From Collinsella sp. BG-O-102 (GTDB taxonomy: Bacteria > Actinomycetota > Coriobacteriia > Coriobacteriales > Coriobacteriaceae): a stretch of 43,930 nucleotides of DNA. The position numbers were made by a program, and so were the translations under genes. Positions 33,972 to 43,100 of this stretch are shown one piece after another. A model generated the notes under the pieces. The model ran no database searches, was not told the origin of the DNA, and saw nothing but the letters and a program-made list of their open reading frames with translations. The stretch lies in the NCBI RefSeq assembly GCF_023656745.1, contig NZ_JAMOKO010000017.1, forward strand, positions 1 to 43,930, in the 5' to 3' direction. Every line of letters begins with the position of its first letter. Positions within the stretch are counted from its first letter, which is position 1.

Positions 33972-35051
33972 ATGCTCAGGATCGGTCTTCTTACCAGTGG
34001 CGGCGACTGTCAGGCGCTCAACGCCACCATGCGCGGCATCGTCAAAACGCTTATGACCAATAGCGAAGAACCTATCGAGATCTATGGTTTTGAGGACGGC
34101 TACCAGGGCCTTATCTACAGCAGATTCCGCGTCATGACGCCCGCCGATTTTAGCGGCATCCTCACCCGCGGCGGCACCATCCTGGGCACGAGTCGCACGC
34201 CGTTCAAGCGTCTGGATACCCCCGAGGCCGATGGTGTCGAGAAGGTGCCGGCGATGGTCCACACCTATCATAAGCTGCAGCTCGATTGCCTGTTTATGCT
34301 GGGCGGCAACGGCTCCACCAAGACCGCCAACCGCCTACGCGAAGAGGGCCTCAACGTTATCGCCCTGCCCAAGACCATCGATAACGACACCTGGGGCACC
34401 GAGCTGACGTTTGGCTTTACGAGCGCCATCGACGTCGCCACCAAGTGCATCGACGACATCCACACCACCGCTTCGAGCCACGGCCGCGTGTTCGTTATCG
34501 AGATCATGGGCCACAAGGTTGGCTGGATTCCGCTGTACGCCGGCGTCGCGGGCGGCGCGGATGTCATCTTGATTCCCGAGATCCCCTACGACATGGATAA
34601 CGTCATCAAGACCATCGAGCATCGCATGGAAACCGGCAGCCGCTTTACCATCGTGGCCGTCGCCGAGGGTGCTATCTCCAAGGAGGACGCGGCGCTGTCC
34701 AAGAAGGAGTACAAGAAGAAGCTCGCCGAGCGCACGAGCCCGTCGATCGTCTACGACATCGCCAAGGAGATCGAGGCCAAGACCGGTCGCGAGACCCGCG
34801 TCGCCATCCCCGGCCACACGCAGCGCGGCGGTCAGCCCGACGCCCAGGACCGCATCTTTGCGACCCAGTGCGGCGTCGAGGCCGCGCTGGGCTGCCTACG
34901 CGGCGAGTTTGGCTACATGATTGCCCTGCGTGACGGCAAGATGTGCCACATGCCGCTCGAGGAGGTCGCTGGCAAGCTCAAGTACGTCGACCCCCAGAGC
35001 GATCTAGTGCGCGAGGCCAAGGCGTTGGGCATCAGCTTCGGCGACGAATAG
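33972..35051 (+). CDS. pfkA: 6-phosphofructokinase
   Basis: A 359-residue phosphofructokinase of the PfkA family. Conserved pieces: LLTSGGDCQALNATMRG (N-terminus), GGTILGTSRT, PKTIDND (Lys134, Asp137 catalytic), MGHKVGWIPLYAGVAGGAD, and PGHTQRGGQPDAQDRIFA. The phosphate-donor loop reads GGNGS (Asn113-Gly114), where E. coli PfkA has GGDGS; Gly at 114 suits ATP, while Lys in PKTIDND is shared with PPi-dependent forms. The donor is therefore not certain. GGAAGGATTCATC precedes the ATG. The last bases of the gene are part of a long palindrome shared with the downstream region. Confidence 0.88.
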   Translation: MLRIGLLTSGGDCQALNATMRGIVKTLMTNSEEPIEIYGFEDGYQGLIYSRFRVMTPADFSGILTRGGTILGTSRTPFKRLDTPEADGVEKVPAMVHTYHKLQLDCLFMLGGNGSTKTANRLREEGLNVIALPKTIDNDTWGTELTFGFTSAIDVATKCIDDIHTTASSHGRVFVIEIMGHKVGWIPLYAGVAGGADVILIPEIPYDMDNVIKTIEHRMETGSRFTIVAVAEGAISKEDAALSKKEYKKKLAERTSPSIVYDIAKEIEAKTGRETRVAIPGHTQRGGQPDAQDRIFATQCGVEAALGCLRGEFGYMIALRDGKMCHMPLEEVAGKLKYVDPQSDLVREAKALGISFGDE

Positions 35052-35228
35052 CCTCGGCTGGAACCGCCCCCATCGGAGGCCCCCAGGGCTTACCTCCCAA
35101 ATCGTCCTCGGACATGTCAGGACCCCGCCGTGCGCTTCGCGCGGCGGGGTCCTTCCGTCCTGCGGAAAGATTTGGGAGGTAAGCCCTGGGGCCTCCTGCG
35201 GTAACCGGGGAGGCCGAGGCTATTCGTC
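35043..35228. repeat. 186-bp imperfect palindrome enclosing a terminator, mirroring the pfkA end
   Basis: Outer arms GACGAATAGCCTCGGC (35043-35058, containing the pfkA stop) and its exact inverse at 35213-35228. Middle arms at 35075-35103 and 35169-35196 match over 28 bp apart from one extra base. The core is AGGACCCCGCCG (35119-35130) and CGGCGGGGTCCT (35142-35153), a strong hairpin that can terminate pfkA. No gene lies in it. Confidence 0.85.
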
Positions 35229-35272
35229 TTCTTGCTGCAAGTGCTTGGGGTAGGATGCGGCGTGCATTTTTG

Positions 35273-35452
35273 GGAGTATTCAGCAGCCGAGGGTGCCTGC
35301 ATACTGGATTTTGGGCGAGAGACAGGCGCCGCGGGCCGCATTCTGCAAAAAAAATGAGCGGTCCTCGAGGCGCCGGAGCTCAAAGTCAGGCTTTCAATGC
35401 GCTTTTGTGCGCCCGCTCCCGCACCCGCGGGCTCCGGGATGCTGAATACTCC
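35273..35452. repeat. Long-range inverted repeat in gene-free spacer
   Basis: GGAGTATTCAGCA (35273-35285) is the exact inverse of 35440-35452. Between them is GC-rich spacer without coding features, with a run of A at ~35346. It lies between the pfkA palindrome and the ABC exporter terminator. Confidence 0.6.
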
Positions 35453-35490
35453 GGAATTTGCACGTCGCCCCCTGGGGTACCCGCGGGCAA

Positions 35491-35532
35491 AAAGCAACCG
35501 CCCCGCCGAAATATGCAATCGGCGGGGCGGTT
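35491..35532 (-). terminator. Terminator of the ABC exporter operon
   Basis: AACCGCCCCGCCGA (35496-35509) pairs with TCGGCGGGGCGGTT (35519-35532). On the minus strand it is followed by GCTTTTTG. It lies about 60 bp beyond the permease stop. Confidence 0.9.
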
Positions 35533-35590
35533 TATGCAAAAATGCGGTTGTGGTACATTACAGCTCGCTACAGCTTGAATCCCAGGCAGG

Positions 35591-38368
35591 TTACTCGGCG
35601 CTTTTGAGGGCGCCGACCATGTCGATCTTGTTGAGGGTATGATTGGTAGCGAGGTTAACGATAAACGTAAAGCCGAAGGAAAGCACCACGGCAAGCACGT
35701 AGCTCAGCGGCTCGACTTCGACGTCAAAGTACAGCGACGGCATCTGCAAAATGTACGTAAAACTCTCGGCCAGTGCACCGCCCAGCGGAACACCCAGCGC
35801 GGCACCAATCGCCGTGAGGATCAACGTCTCCTTGTTGACGTAGTGGTGCACCTCGCCGCGACGGAAGCCCAGCACCTTAATGGTTGCCAGTTCGCGCTCG
35901 CGCTCCGAAATGTTGGTGTTGGACAGCGTAAACACCACCACAAACGACAGGCACGCCGCCATAAAGGTCACGAGCACCACCACGGAATTGATAATCGCAA
36001 AGTTCGCCTCGTAGTTCTGCCAATGTTCGGCCGTGCTCGAGATGGTGAGCCAACCGTCGCTCTTAAGCTTCTTGCTAAACGCAATCTGGTCGGCCGACGA
36101 ACCCTTAAGCAGCACAAAGACGCCGTTGAGTCGAGCACTGCGACCAAAAACTTGCTCATAGGTACTCTGCGTCATGTAAAGCGTGTTGCCCAGATAGTTG
36201 AGCGAAATGTCGCTAACCTTGACCTTGGCGACGTTGAGCGACGAATCCTGGACGTGAGCCGTATCGCCCGGCTGAATCCCCAACACCAGCTGTGAACTTT
36301 TGCTCAGATACACGTCTCCGTCACGCAAAGGCAGAGGTTCTTTGGACTCATCCTCCAGGCGCACGTAATCGCCCAAGTCACCCGCGCGGTCATCGGGAAT
36401 CACGATGAGCTGCACGGTCTCGCTCTTGCCGCCAAACGTAAAGGTGACGTTGTCGGTCATAATCGGCAGGGTCGAGGTCACCGTCACGTTGGAATCATTG
36501 GCCGCGCTTCGCTCGTCGAGCGCCGCGCACGTCTGCGAAAAATCGTCGGGATTGGCAACCGCCAGCAGGTCATAGCGCGTGATATGCCCGTACTGCTTGG
36601 GCGAAAGCGCCACCGACGTATCACGAATGCCCATTCCGCAGATCACGAGCGCCGTGCAACCGGCGATACCGAAGATGGTCATAAAGGCGCGCTTTTTGTA
36701 GCGGAACAGGTTACGCGCCGCCACCTTGTTTAAGAAGCCCATGCGGCGCCAGATAAAGCCGATGCGCTCAAGCAAGATGCGCGAGCCGGCACGCGGGGCC
36801 TTGGGACGCATAAGCGAGGCTGGGGTCTCGGACATCTCGTGGCGGCAGGCGATAATCGTAGCGCCCACCACGCCCACGGCAAACAGCGCCACCGACACGA
36901 GCGACGACACGATGTCGTACGAAAGCAGCATCTGGGGCAGCGAGTACATGTCGTCGAACACCGTAAACAGGAACAGCGGCAGGCCCACAAATCCGATGAT
37001 GTTGCCGAGCACGCCGCCGATCAGACACGCCCACAGCGAGTAGTCCACGTATTTGGACAGAATACGCCCACGTGAATAGCCGAGCGCCTTGTACAGGCCA
37101 ATAAGAGTGCGCTCCTCCTCGACCATGCGCGTAGCGGTGGTAAGGCTGATGAGCACGGCGACGATAAAGAAGATAAACGGGAACACCGTGGCGATGGCCT
37201 CAATTGACGAGCTATCGCTTTCCACGCTCGAGTAGCTTGCGATGTTGCCGCGATCCTGGATGTACCAGGTGCATTCGCCCAAGTCAGAGAGCTCGGCGCG
37301 GGCATCGGCGAACTGCTGGTCGGCAGCGGCGCGACGCTGGTCCAAATCGGCCTGCGCCTGGGCGCGCTCTTCGCTGCCTTCGGCCATGCGATCGATGTTT
37401 CTCTGCTCAACCCCAAAGAGCATCTCCGCCTGGCGCTCGGCCGCGTCAAGGCTCGCCGGCGTGTCGACCGTCAGCTCCTGAGCGCGCGCCTTCTCACGCT
37501 CCTCGCGGATCTTCTCGATATTGCCTTTAACCTCGTTGATCTTTGTCGTGTAGGCATCTGAATAGGAGTTAAGACTCTTGGCTCCCTCGACGATCACGTG
37601 GACCGCAGAGTAGGAAGAAGATGTCGCGGCGTCCTCGCTCACATAGAACTTATAGTCCGCCGCCGAAGCAGCGCGAAAGGCGTTGACGGTCGAGTCGGAG
37701 CTCACGTCGGTAGGATCGAGGACCTCGGCCGTAATGGTGTAATCGCCCGCGGCAAACTGATCCTTGGCACTTTGGTTGGACGAGCTCGCGTCATTGGCGG
37801 CAAAACTCACTGTATCGCCGAGCTTTTTGCCCGAAGCCTTCAGGAACTTCGAAGTCACCGCGACTTCATCGGCGCTCTCGGGCAAATCGCCGCTCACCAA
37901 CACCGGTTGATCGATGTTCTCCTTGGAGAGACTCTGCACGACCACGCGTTCGCGCGTTGTGCCCACGGCGGTGTAGGCGGTCTCGGTGTAGATGCCCTCG
38001 GCCGTCTCGACGCCGTCGACCTCTTGGATAGCCGCAAGATCGTCGCGCGTAAGGCCATAGGTCGACTGCACGTTGATGTCATAGACATTCTGCTGATCAA
38101 AATAGGCGTCGACCGAATCGCACAGGTCCTCGCAGCCCGCCTTGAGGCCGCACATCACGCTCACGCCGAGCGCGGTGATCACGACGATAGACAAGAAACG
38201 TTTGAGGCTGCCGCGAATCGTGCGGTAGATGCCACGGCGAAAAACCGTCGGCACCATATCGTTTGAGCTTTGGGCAGTACGGTAGGTCGCGAACTCCCGA
38301 TCGCGACCCGTGTGCTCCGTATCGTGGTTTTGGCTGTTTTGGCGATCCTGGTCCATGGGCGCTACCAC
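35591..38368 (-). CDS. MacB/FtsX-type ABC transporter permease
   Basis: A 925-residue permease. A polar N-terminal ~45 residues is followed by a first helix (FLSIVVITALGVSVMCGL, ~60-78), a large extracytoplasmic domain with a predicted coiled coil (~290-370, EKARAQE..., EERAQAQADLDQRRAAADQQ), then membrane helices in two FtsX-like blocks (~395-520 and ~800-925). Such permeases use mechanotransmission to move lipoproteins, peptides or toxins, or to regulate envelope enzymes. Start at GTG 38368 overlaps the ATPase stop by seven bases; the ATG at 38356 is an alternative. It works with the ATPase at 38362. Substrate unknown. Confidence 0.87.
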   Translation of the reverse strand: MVAPMDQDRQNSQNHDTEHTGRDREFATYRTAQSSNDMVPTVFRRGIYRTIRGSLKRFLSIVVITALGVSVMCGLKAGCEDLCDSVDAYFDQQNVYDINVQSTYGLTRDDLAAIQEVDGVETAEGIYTETAYTAVGTTRERVVVQSLSKENIDQPVLVSGDLPESADEVAVTSKFLKASGKKLGDTVSFAANDASSSNQSAKDQFAAGDYTITAEVLDPTDVSSDSTVNAFRAASAADYKFYVSEDAATSSSYSAVHVIVEGAKSLNSYSDAYTTKINEVKGNIEKIREEREKARAQELTVDTPASLDAAERQAEMLFGVEQRNIDRMAEGSEERAQAQADLDQRRAAADQQFADARAELSDLGECTWYIQDRGNIASYSSVESDSSSIEAIATVFPFIFFIVAVLISLTTATRMVEEERTLIGLYKALGYSRGRILSKYVDYSLWACLIGGVLGNIIGFVGLPLFLFTVFDDMYSLPQMLLSYDIVSSLVSVALFAVGVVGATIIACRHEMSETPASLMRPKAPRAGSRILLERIGFIWRRMGFLNKVAARNLFRYKKRAFMTIFGIAGCTALVICGMGIRDTSVALSPKQYGHITRYDLLAVANPDDFSQTCAALDERSAANDSNVTVTSTLPIMTDNVTFTFGGKSETVQLIVIPDDRAGDLGDYVRLEDESKEPLPLRDGDVYLSKSSQLVLGIQPGDTAHVQDSSLNVAKVKVSDISLNYLGNTLYMTQSTYEQVFGRSARLNGVFVLLKGSSADQIAFSKKLKSDGWLTISSTAEHWQNYEANFAIINSVVVLVTFMAACLSFVVVFTLSNTNISERERELATIKVLGFRRGEVHHYVNKETLILTAIGAALGVPLGGALAESFTYILQMPSLYFDVEVEPLSYVLAVVLSFGFTFIVNLATNHTLNKIDMVGALKSAE

Positions 38369-39063
38369 TCGATCGTCTCGATAGGCACGGGATTTTGCTG
38401 GACCGTCTCGCTCTCCACGCGGCCGCTCTTAAAGCGGATCAGGCGATCGGCCATGGGCGCCAGTGCGGAGTTGTGGGTGATGATAATGACCGTAATGCCC
38501 TGCTTGCGGCAAGTGTCCTGCAGCAACTGCAAGATCTGCTTGCCGGTTTTGTAGTCGAGCGCACCCGTAGGCTCGTCGCACAAAAGCAGCTTGGGGTTCT
38601 TAGCCAGTGCGCGGGCGATGGACACGCGCTGCTGCTCGCCACCCGAAAGCTGTGCCGGAAAGTTGGCAAGGCGCTCGCCCAGGCCAACCTGGCAAAGCGT
38701 TTGCTCGGCATCGAGCGAGTCGGGGCAAATTTGCGCCGCGAGCTCGACGTTTTCGAGGGCCGTCAGGTTGGGGACCAGATTGTAGAACTGGAAGACAAAG
38801 CCGACATCGGCGCGGCGGTATTCCACGAGCTGTGCCTCGTTGGCGGAGCTCACGTCGCGCCCGTCCACCGTCACGGTACCGGAGGTCGCCGTATCCATGC
38901 CGCCCAGAATGTTGAGCGCCGTGGTCTTGCCGGCGCCCGAAGCACCCAGAATGATGGCGAGCTCACCGCGCTCGACCGTAAAGCTCGCGCCGTCGAGCGC
39001 ATGAATGCGGGCGTCGCCCTCGCCGTATGCTTTGATGACGTCTTTGAATTCGATATAGGCCAT
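38362..39063 (-). CDS. ABC transporter ATP-binding protein (MacB/LolD type)
   Basis: A 233-residue ATPase. Walker A is GASGAGKTT, signature LSGGEQQR, Walker [13 protein letters not shown], and switch His in [10 protein letters not shown]. The conserved Q-loop region is [20 protein letters not shown]. The subtype that pairs with FtsX-like permeases matches the overlapping downstream gene. It is the first gene of a two-gene unit reading left from a promoter near 39100. A dispersed repeat sits just upstream of it. Confidence 0.92.
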   Translation of the reverse strand: MAYIEFKDVIKAYGEGDARIHALDGASFTVERGELAIILGASGAGKTTALNILGGMDTATSGTVTVDGRDVSSANEAQLVEYRRADVGFVFQFYNLVPNLTALENVELAAQICPDSLDAEQTLCQVGLGERLANFPAQLSGGEQQRVSIARALAKNPKLLLCDEPTGALDYKTGKQILQLLQDTCRKQGITVIIITHNSALAPMADRLIRFKSGRVESETVQQNPVPIETIEW

Positions 39064-39117
39064 CGATTAATTCCCATCTGGTCGGATAACTCTTTAGTAT
39101 TACCCATTTCCCACCGA

Positions 39118-39152
39118 CCAAAAAGGGACAGGTTTATTTTGGCAGGTTTTAT
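39118..39152 (-). repeat. Dispersed hairpin repeat, copy 4 (inverted, truncated)
   Basis: On the minus strand ATAAAACCTGCCAAAATAAA is followed by CCTGTCCCTTTTTGG. The right arm is cut short: after GG the sequence is TCGG rather than CAGGT. It lies 55 bp upstream of the ABC ATPase start. Confidence 0.85.
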
Positions 39153-39263
39153 ATGGGGAAACGGCAGCTATAGATGAGACGCCGAGGAGGCAGGGAAATC
39201 ATCGACGGGGTCAGGCCGACCGCCAAACACAACGCACGCATCTCAATCTGTCAGCCAAATCAT

Positions 39264-39288
39264 TCGAACAGCTGTTCGTTTCTATGAT
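39264..39288 (+). promoter_or_regulatory. Candidate LexA/SOS-box operator and -10 of the GyrI-like gene
   Basis: TCGAACAGCTGTTCG (39264-39278) contains a perfect 14-bp palindrome CGAACAGCTGTTCG. It matches the actinobacterial LexA box TCGAAC-N4-GTTCGA at 15 of 16 positions. It sits five bases upstream of a TATGAT -10 (39283-39288), a position where LexA would block the promoter of the gene at 39335. Confidence 0.65.
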
Positions 39289-39334
39289 ATGATTCCGCTA
39301 TCTAAGCAGGCCAATACGCAGAAAGGCGGCCAAC

Positions 39335-39973
39335 ATGGCGTTCGACTTTAAAAAGGAATGCAAGGAGCTCTACAAACCTGCAAGCAAGCCGAGTATCGTA
39401 ACTGTCCCGCCTATGAGCTACGTTGCCGTTCGCGGAAAGGGCGACCCAAATACCGAAGGCGGCGAATATCAAAACGCCCTGCCGCTGCTTTACGGCATCG
39501 CCTATACCGTCAAGATGTCGAAGAAAGACTCAAGGAGTATCGAGGGCTATTTCGACTTTGTGGTACCGCCGCTCGAGGGATTCTGGTGGCAAGACTCCCC
39601 GAACGGCGACATCGATTATGTACGCAAGGACGATTTCAACTTTATCTCGTGCATCCGCCTGCCCGATTTCGTCACCCAAGATGACTTTGACTGGGCAGTC
39701 GCGGAAGCCACGACCAAAAAGAAACTGGACTTTTCTGCCGTCGAGCTGCTTAAAGTTGACGAAGGTCTCTGCGTTCAATGCATGCACACCGGGCCCTACG
39801 ACAACGAATCGGCGACCGTAAACGCTATGCATGAATTAATGACCGAGCAGGGCTATGTCCCCGACTTCTCAGACTCCCGTTTACATCACGAAATCTATCT
39901 CTCCGATCCACGCAAATGTGCACCGGAGAAACTTAAGACTGTGGTTCGTCATCCTATCAAGCGCGCTGAATAG
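39335..39973 (+). CDS. GyrI-like small-molecule-binding protein
   Basis: A 212-residue protein of the GyrI-like/SRPBCC-adjacent family, seen by the N-terminal FDFKKECKELYKPASKPSIVTVPPM, GKGDPNTEGGEYQNALPLLYGIAY, FVVPPLEGFWW and HEIYLSDPRKCAPEKLKTVVRHP. Family members bind small hydrophobic ligands, and some protect gyrase or act as ligand-sensing or hydrolase domains. The candidate LexA box just upstream suggests induction during DNA damage. AGAAAGGCGG precedes the ATG. It stands alone; Cas9 begins about 200 bp downstream on the same strand. Confidence 0.8.
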   Translation: MAFDFKKECKELYKPASKPSIVTVPPMSYVAVRGKGDPNTEGGEYQNALPLLYGIAYTVKMSKKDSRSIEGYFDFVVPPLEGFWWQDSPNGDIDYVRKDDFNFISCIRLPDFVTQDDFDWAVAEATTKKKLDFSAVELLKVDEGLCVQCMHTGPYDNESATVNAMHELMTEQGYVPDFSDSRLHHEIYLSDPRKCAPEKLKTVVRHPIKRAE

Positions 39974-39992
39974 CGTTGGGCGCCGTTCCGCC

Positions 39993-40017
39993 ATTCAATC
40001 TCAGGGCGAGATTCAAT
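39993..40017 (+). terminator. Hairpin after the GyrI-like gene
   Basis: ATTCAATCTC (39993-40002) and GAGATTCAAT (40008-40017) pair with one mismatch over a 5-nt loop. A T-run is lacking. It may end the GyrI-like transcript or be part of an RNA antisense to the cas9 leader. Confidence 0.5.
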
Positions 40018-40169
40018 TTCAACAAACGGCATCATCCGGCAACCGATATGTAAGGCTGTATAAATCGTTTCCGTTTGCCTAACAAAATGACCGCTCGGCT
40101 AACAAGCTCGACCCATGTCCTCACGCGATGGTACTGTTCTCTCGAGTTCTTATTAGAGAGGGGTGCTCC

Positions 40170-43100
40170 ATGGAGATCACCATCAATCGCGAAATTGGGA
40201 AGCTCGGACTTCCCAGGCATCTTGTGCTTGGCATGGATCCAGGAATTGCAAGCTGCGGATTCGCACTTATCGACACAGCCAATCATGAAATCCTGGATTT
40301 GGGCGTCAGATTATTTGACTCTCCAACTCATCCTAAAACGGGCCAAAGTCTTGCGGTTATTCGCAGGGGCTTCCGCTCTACCCGTCGAAACATTGACCGT
40401 ACCCAGGCGCGCTTGAAGCACTGTCTCCAAATCCTCAAGGCTTATGGCCTCATCCCCCAAGACGCCACCAAAGAGTACTTCCACACCACAAAAGGCGACA
40501 AGCAGCCGCTCAAGCTTCGCGTTGATGGCCTTGACCGCCTGCTCAATGATCGCGAGTGGGCGCTAGTCCTATACTCCCTCTGCAAGCGCCGTGGATACAT
40601 CCCCCACGGAGAAGGCAATCAGGATAAATCAAGCGAAGGCGGCAAGGTTCTATCCGCCCTTGCGGCCAACAAGGAAGCAATTGCGGAGACCTCGTGCCGC
40701 ACCGTTGGCGAATGGCTCGCTCAGCAGCCTCAAAGTCGCAATCGTGGCGGCAATTACGACAAGTGTGTAACGCACGCCCAGCTTATCGAAGAAACTCATA
40801 TCCTATTTGATGCTCAACGCTCCTTTGGCTCCAAATACGCTTCGCCGGAATTTGAGGCCGCATATATCGAGGTTTGCGATTGGGAGCGTTCGCGCAAAGA
40901 CTTCGACCGCCGCACGTACGACCTCGTTGGCCACTGCTCATACTTCCCAACAGAAAAACGAGCCGCACGCTGCACGCTTACGAGCGAACTTGTTTCAGCC
41001 TATGGAGCACTCGGCAACATCACCATCATCCACGAAAACGGGACCTCTCGCGCCCTGAGCGCTACGGAGCGCGATGAGTGCATTGCGATCCTGTTCTCGT
41101 GCGAGCCAATTCGAGGCAACAAAGATTGTGCTGTTAAATTCGGCGCCCTCCGAAAAGCGCTCGACCTTAGTTCCGGCGATTACTTTAAGGGAGTTCCAGC
41201 TGCCGACGAAAAAACGCGCGAGGTGTACAAGCCCAAGGGATGGCGCGTGCTCCGCAATACCCTCAATACGGCCAACCCCATTCTCCTGCAGCGTTTGCGC
41301 GATGACCGCAATCTCGCCGATGCCGTTATGGAGGCGGTGGCATACTCTTCAGCTCTCCCCGTACTCCAAGAGCAGCTTCAGGGGCTGCCGCTTTCGGAAG
41401 CGGAGATTGAGGCGCTCTGTAGGCTTCCCTATTCATCCAAAGCTCTTAACGGCTATGGCAACCGTTCCAAAAAAGCACTCGACCTGCTGCTCGATTGCCT
41501 CGAGGAGCCCGAGGTCCTCAACCTTACGCAGGCCGAAAATGACTGCGGCCTGCTGGGACTTCGCATCGCTGGCGCCCAGCTCGAGCGCTCCGATCGCCTG
41601 ATGCCCTATGAGACCTGGATCGAACGTACCGGTCGGACAAATAACAATCCCGTCGTCATTCGCGCCATGTCGCAAATGCGAAAAGTGGTCAACGCCATCT
41701 GCCGCAAGTGGGGCGTGCCAAACGAAATCCACGTTGAGCTTGATCGAGAGCTCAGGTTGCCTCAGCGCGCAAAAGACGAGATTGCCAAGGCCAATAAGAA
41801 GAACGAGAAAAATCGCGAGCGCATTGCCGGGCAAATCGCTGAGCTGCGTGGCTGCACGGCAGATGAGGTCACGGGCAAACAGATAGAGAAGTACCGCCTG
41901 TGGGAAGAGCAGGAATGCTTCGACCTTTACACGGGCGCTAAAATCGAAGTCGATCGCCTAATTAGCGACGACACCTACACGCAGATTGACCACATCCTGC
42001 CGTTCTCTCGTACGGGAGAAAACTCGCGCAACAACAAAGTCCTGGTCCTCGCCAAAAGCAATCAGGATAAACGCGAACAGACACCTTACGAATGGATGTC
42101 CCACGACGGTGCGCCTTCATGGGATGCTTTTGAGCGTCGCGTTCAGGAAAACCAGAAACTCAGCCGTCGCAAAAAGAACTTCCTGCTGGAAAAAGACCTT
42201 GATTCCAAGGAAGGCGAATTCTTAGCACGCAGCTTCACCGACACCGCCTATATGTCGCGAGAAGTATGCGCTTACCTCGCCGACTGCCTACTGTTCCCCG
42301 ATGATGGCGCAAAAGCACATGTTGTTCCTACCACTGGCAGAGCGACCGCATGGCTGCGTCGCAGGTGGGGGCTTAACTTTGGTTCGAATGGCGAAAAAGA
42401 CCGCTCGGACGATCGTCACCATGCCACCGATGCTTGTGTGATTGCAGCATGTAGTCGAAGCCTCGTGATTAAAACCGCTCGAATCAACCAAGAGACACAC
42501 TGGAGCATAACCAGAGGCATGAACGAGACCCAGCGCCGCGATGCCATCATGAAGGCTCGCGAAAGTGTTATGCCCTGGGAAACCTTTGCGAACGAAGTAC
42601 GCGCGGCGCACGATTTCGTCGTACCCACCCGCTTTGTTCCGCGTAAGGGAAAGGGAGAGCTATTTGAGCAGACGGTCTATCGCTATGCCGGCGTCAACGC
42701 ACAGGGTAAAGACATTGCTCGCAAGGCGAGCTCCGATAAGGACATCGTCATGGGCAACGCCGTTGTGTCGGCAGACGAGAAGTCGGTCATCAAGGTGAGC
42801 GAAATGCTGTGTCTGAGGCTCTGGCATGACCCGGAGGCCAAGAAGGGGCAGGGCGCTTGGTACGCAGACCCCGTCTATAAGGCGGATATTCCTGCACTTA
42901 AAGATGGGACGTATGTGCCTAGAATTGCTAAGGCGCATACTGGCCGAAAAGCCTGGAAGCCCGTGCCCGAAAGCGCTATGAAGAAACCGCCGCTGGAGAT
43001 ATATCTGGGCGATCTAGTACAGATAGGCGATTTTGTTGGGCGGTTTAGCGGATTTGACATCAACGGTGCAAATTGGTCTTTTTCTGACAGACTTACCAAG

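Noticed and set aside
39118-39152. The inverted repeat copy as a terminator or promoter for the ABC exporter
   Set aside because: It is truncated on one arm, has no matching T-run, and is explained as a copy of the dispersed element.
40128-40169. Cas9 start at 40128
   Set aside because: The extra 14 residues carry no conserved Cas9 sequence, and a better ribosome binding site (GAGGGG) precedes 40170.
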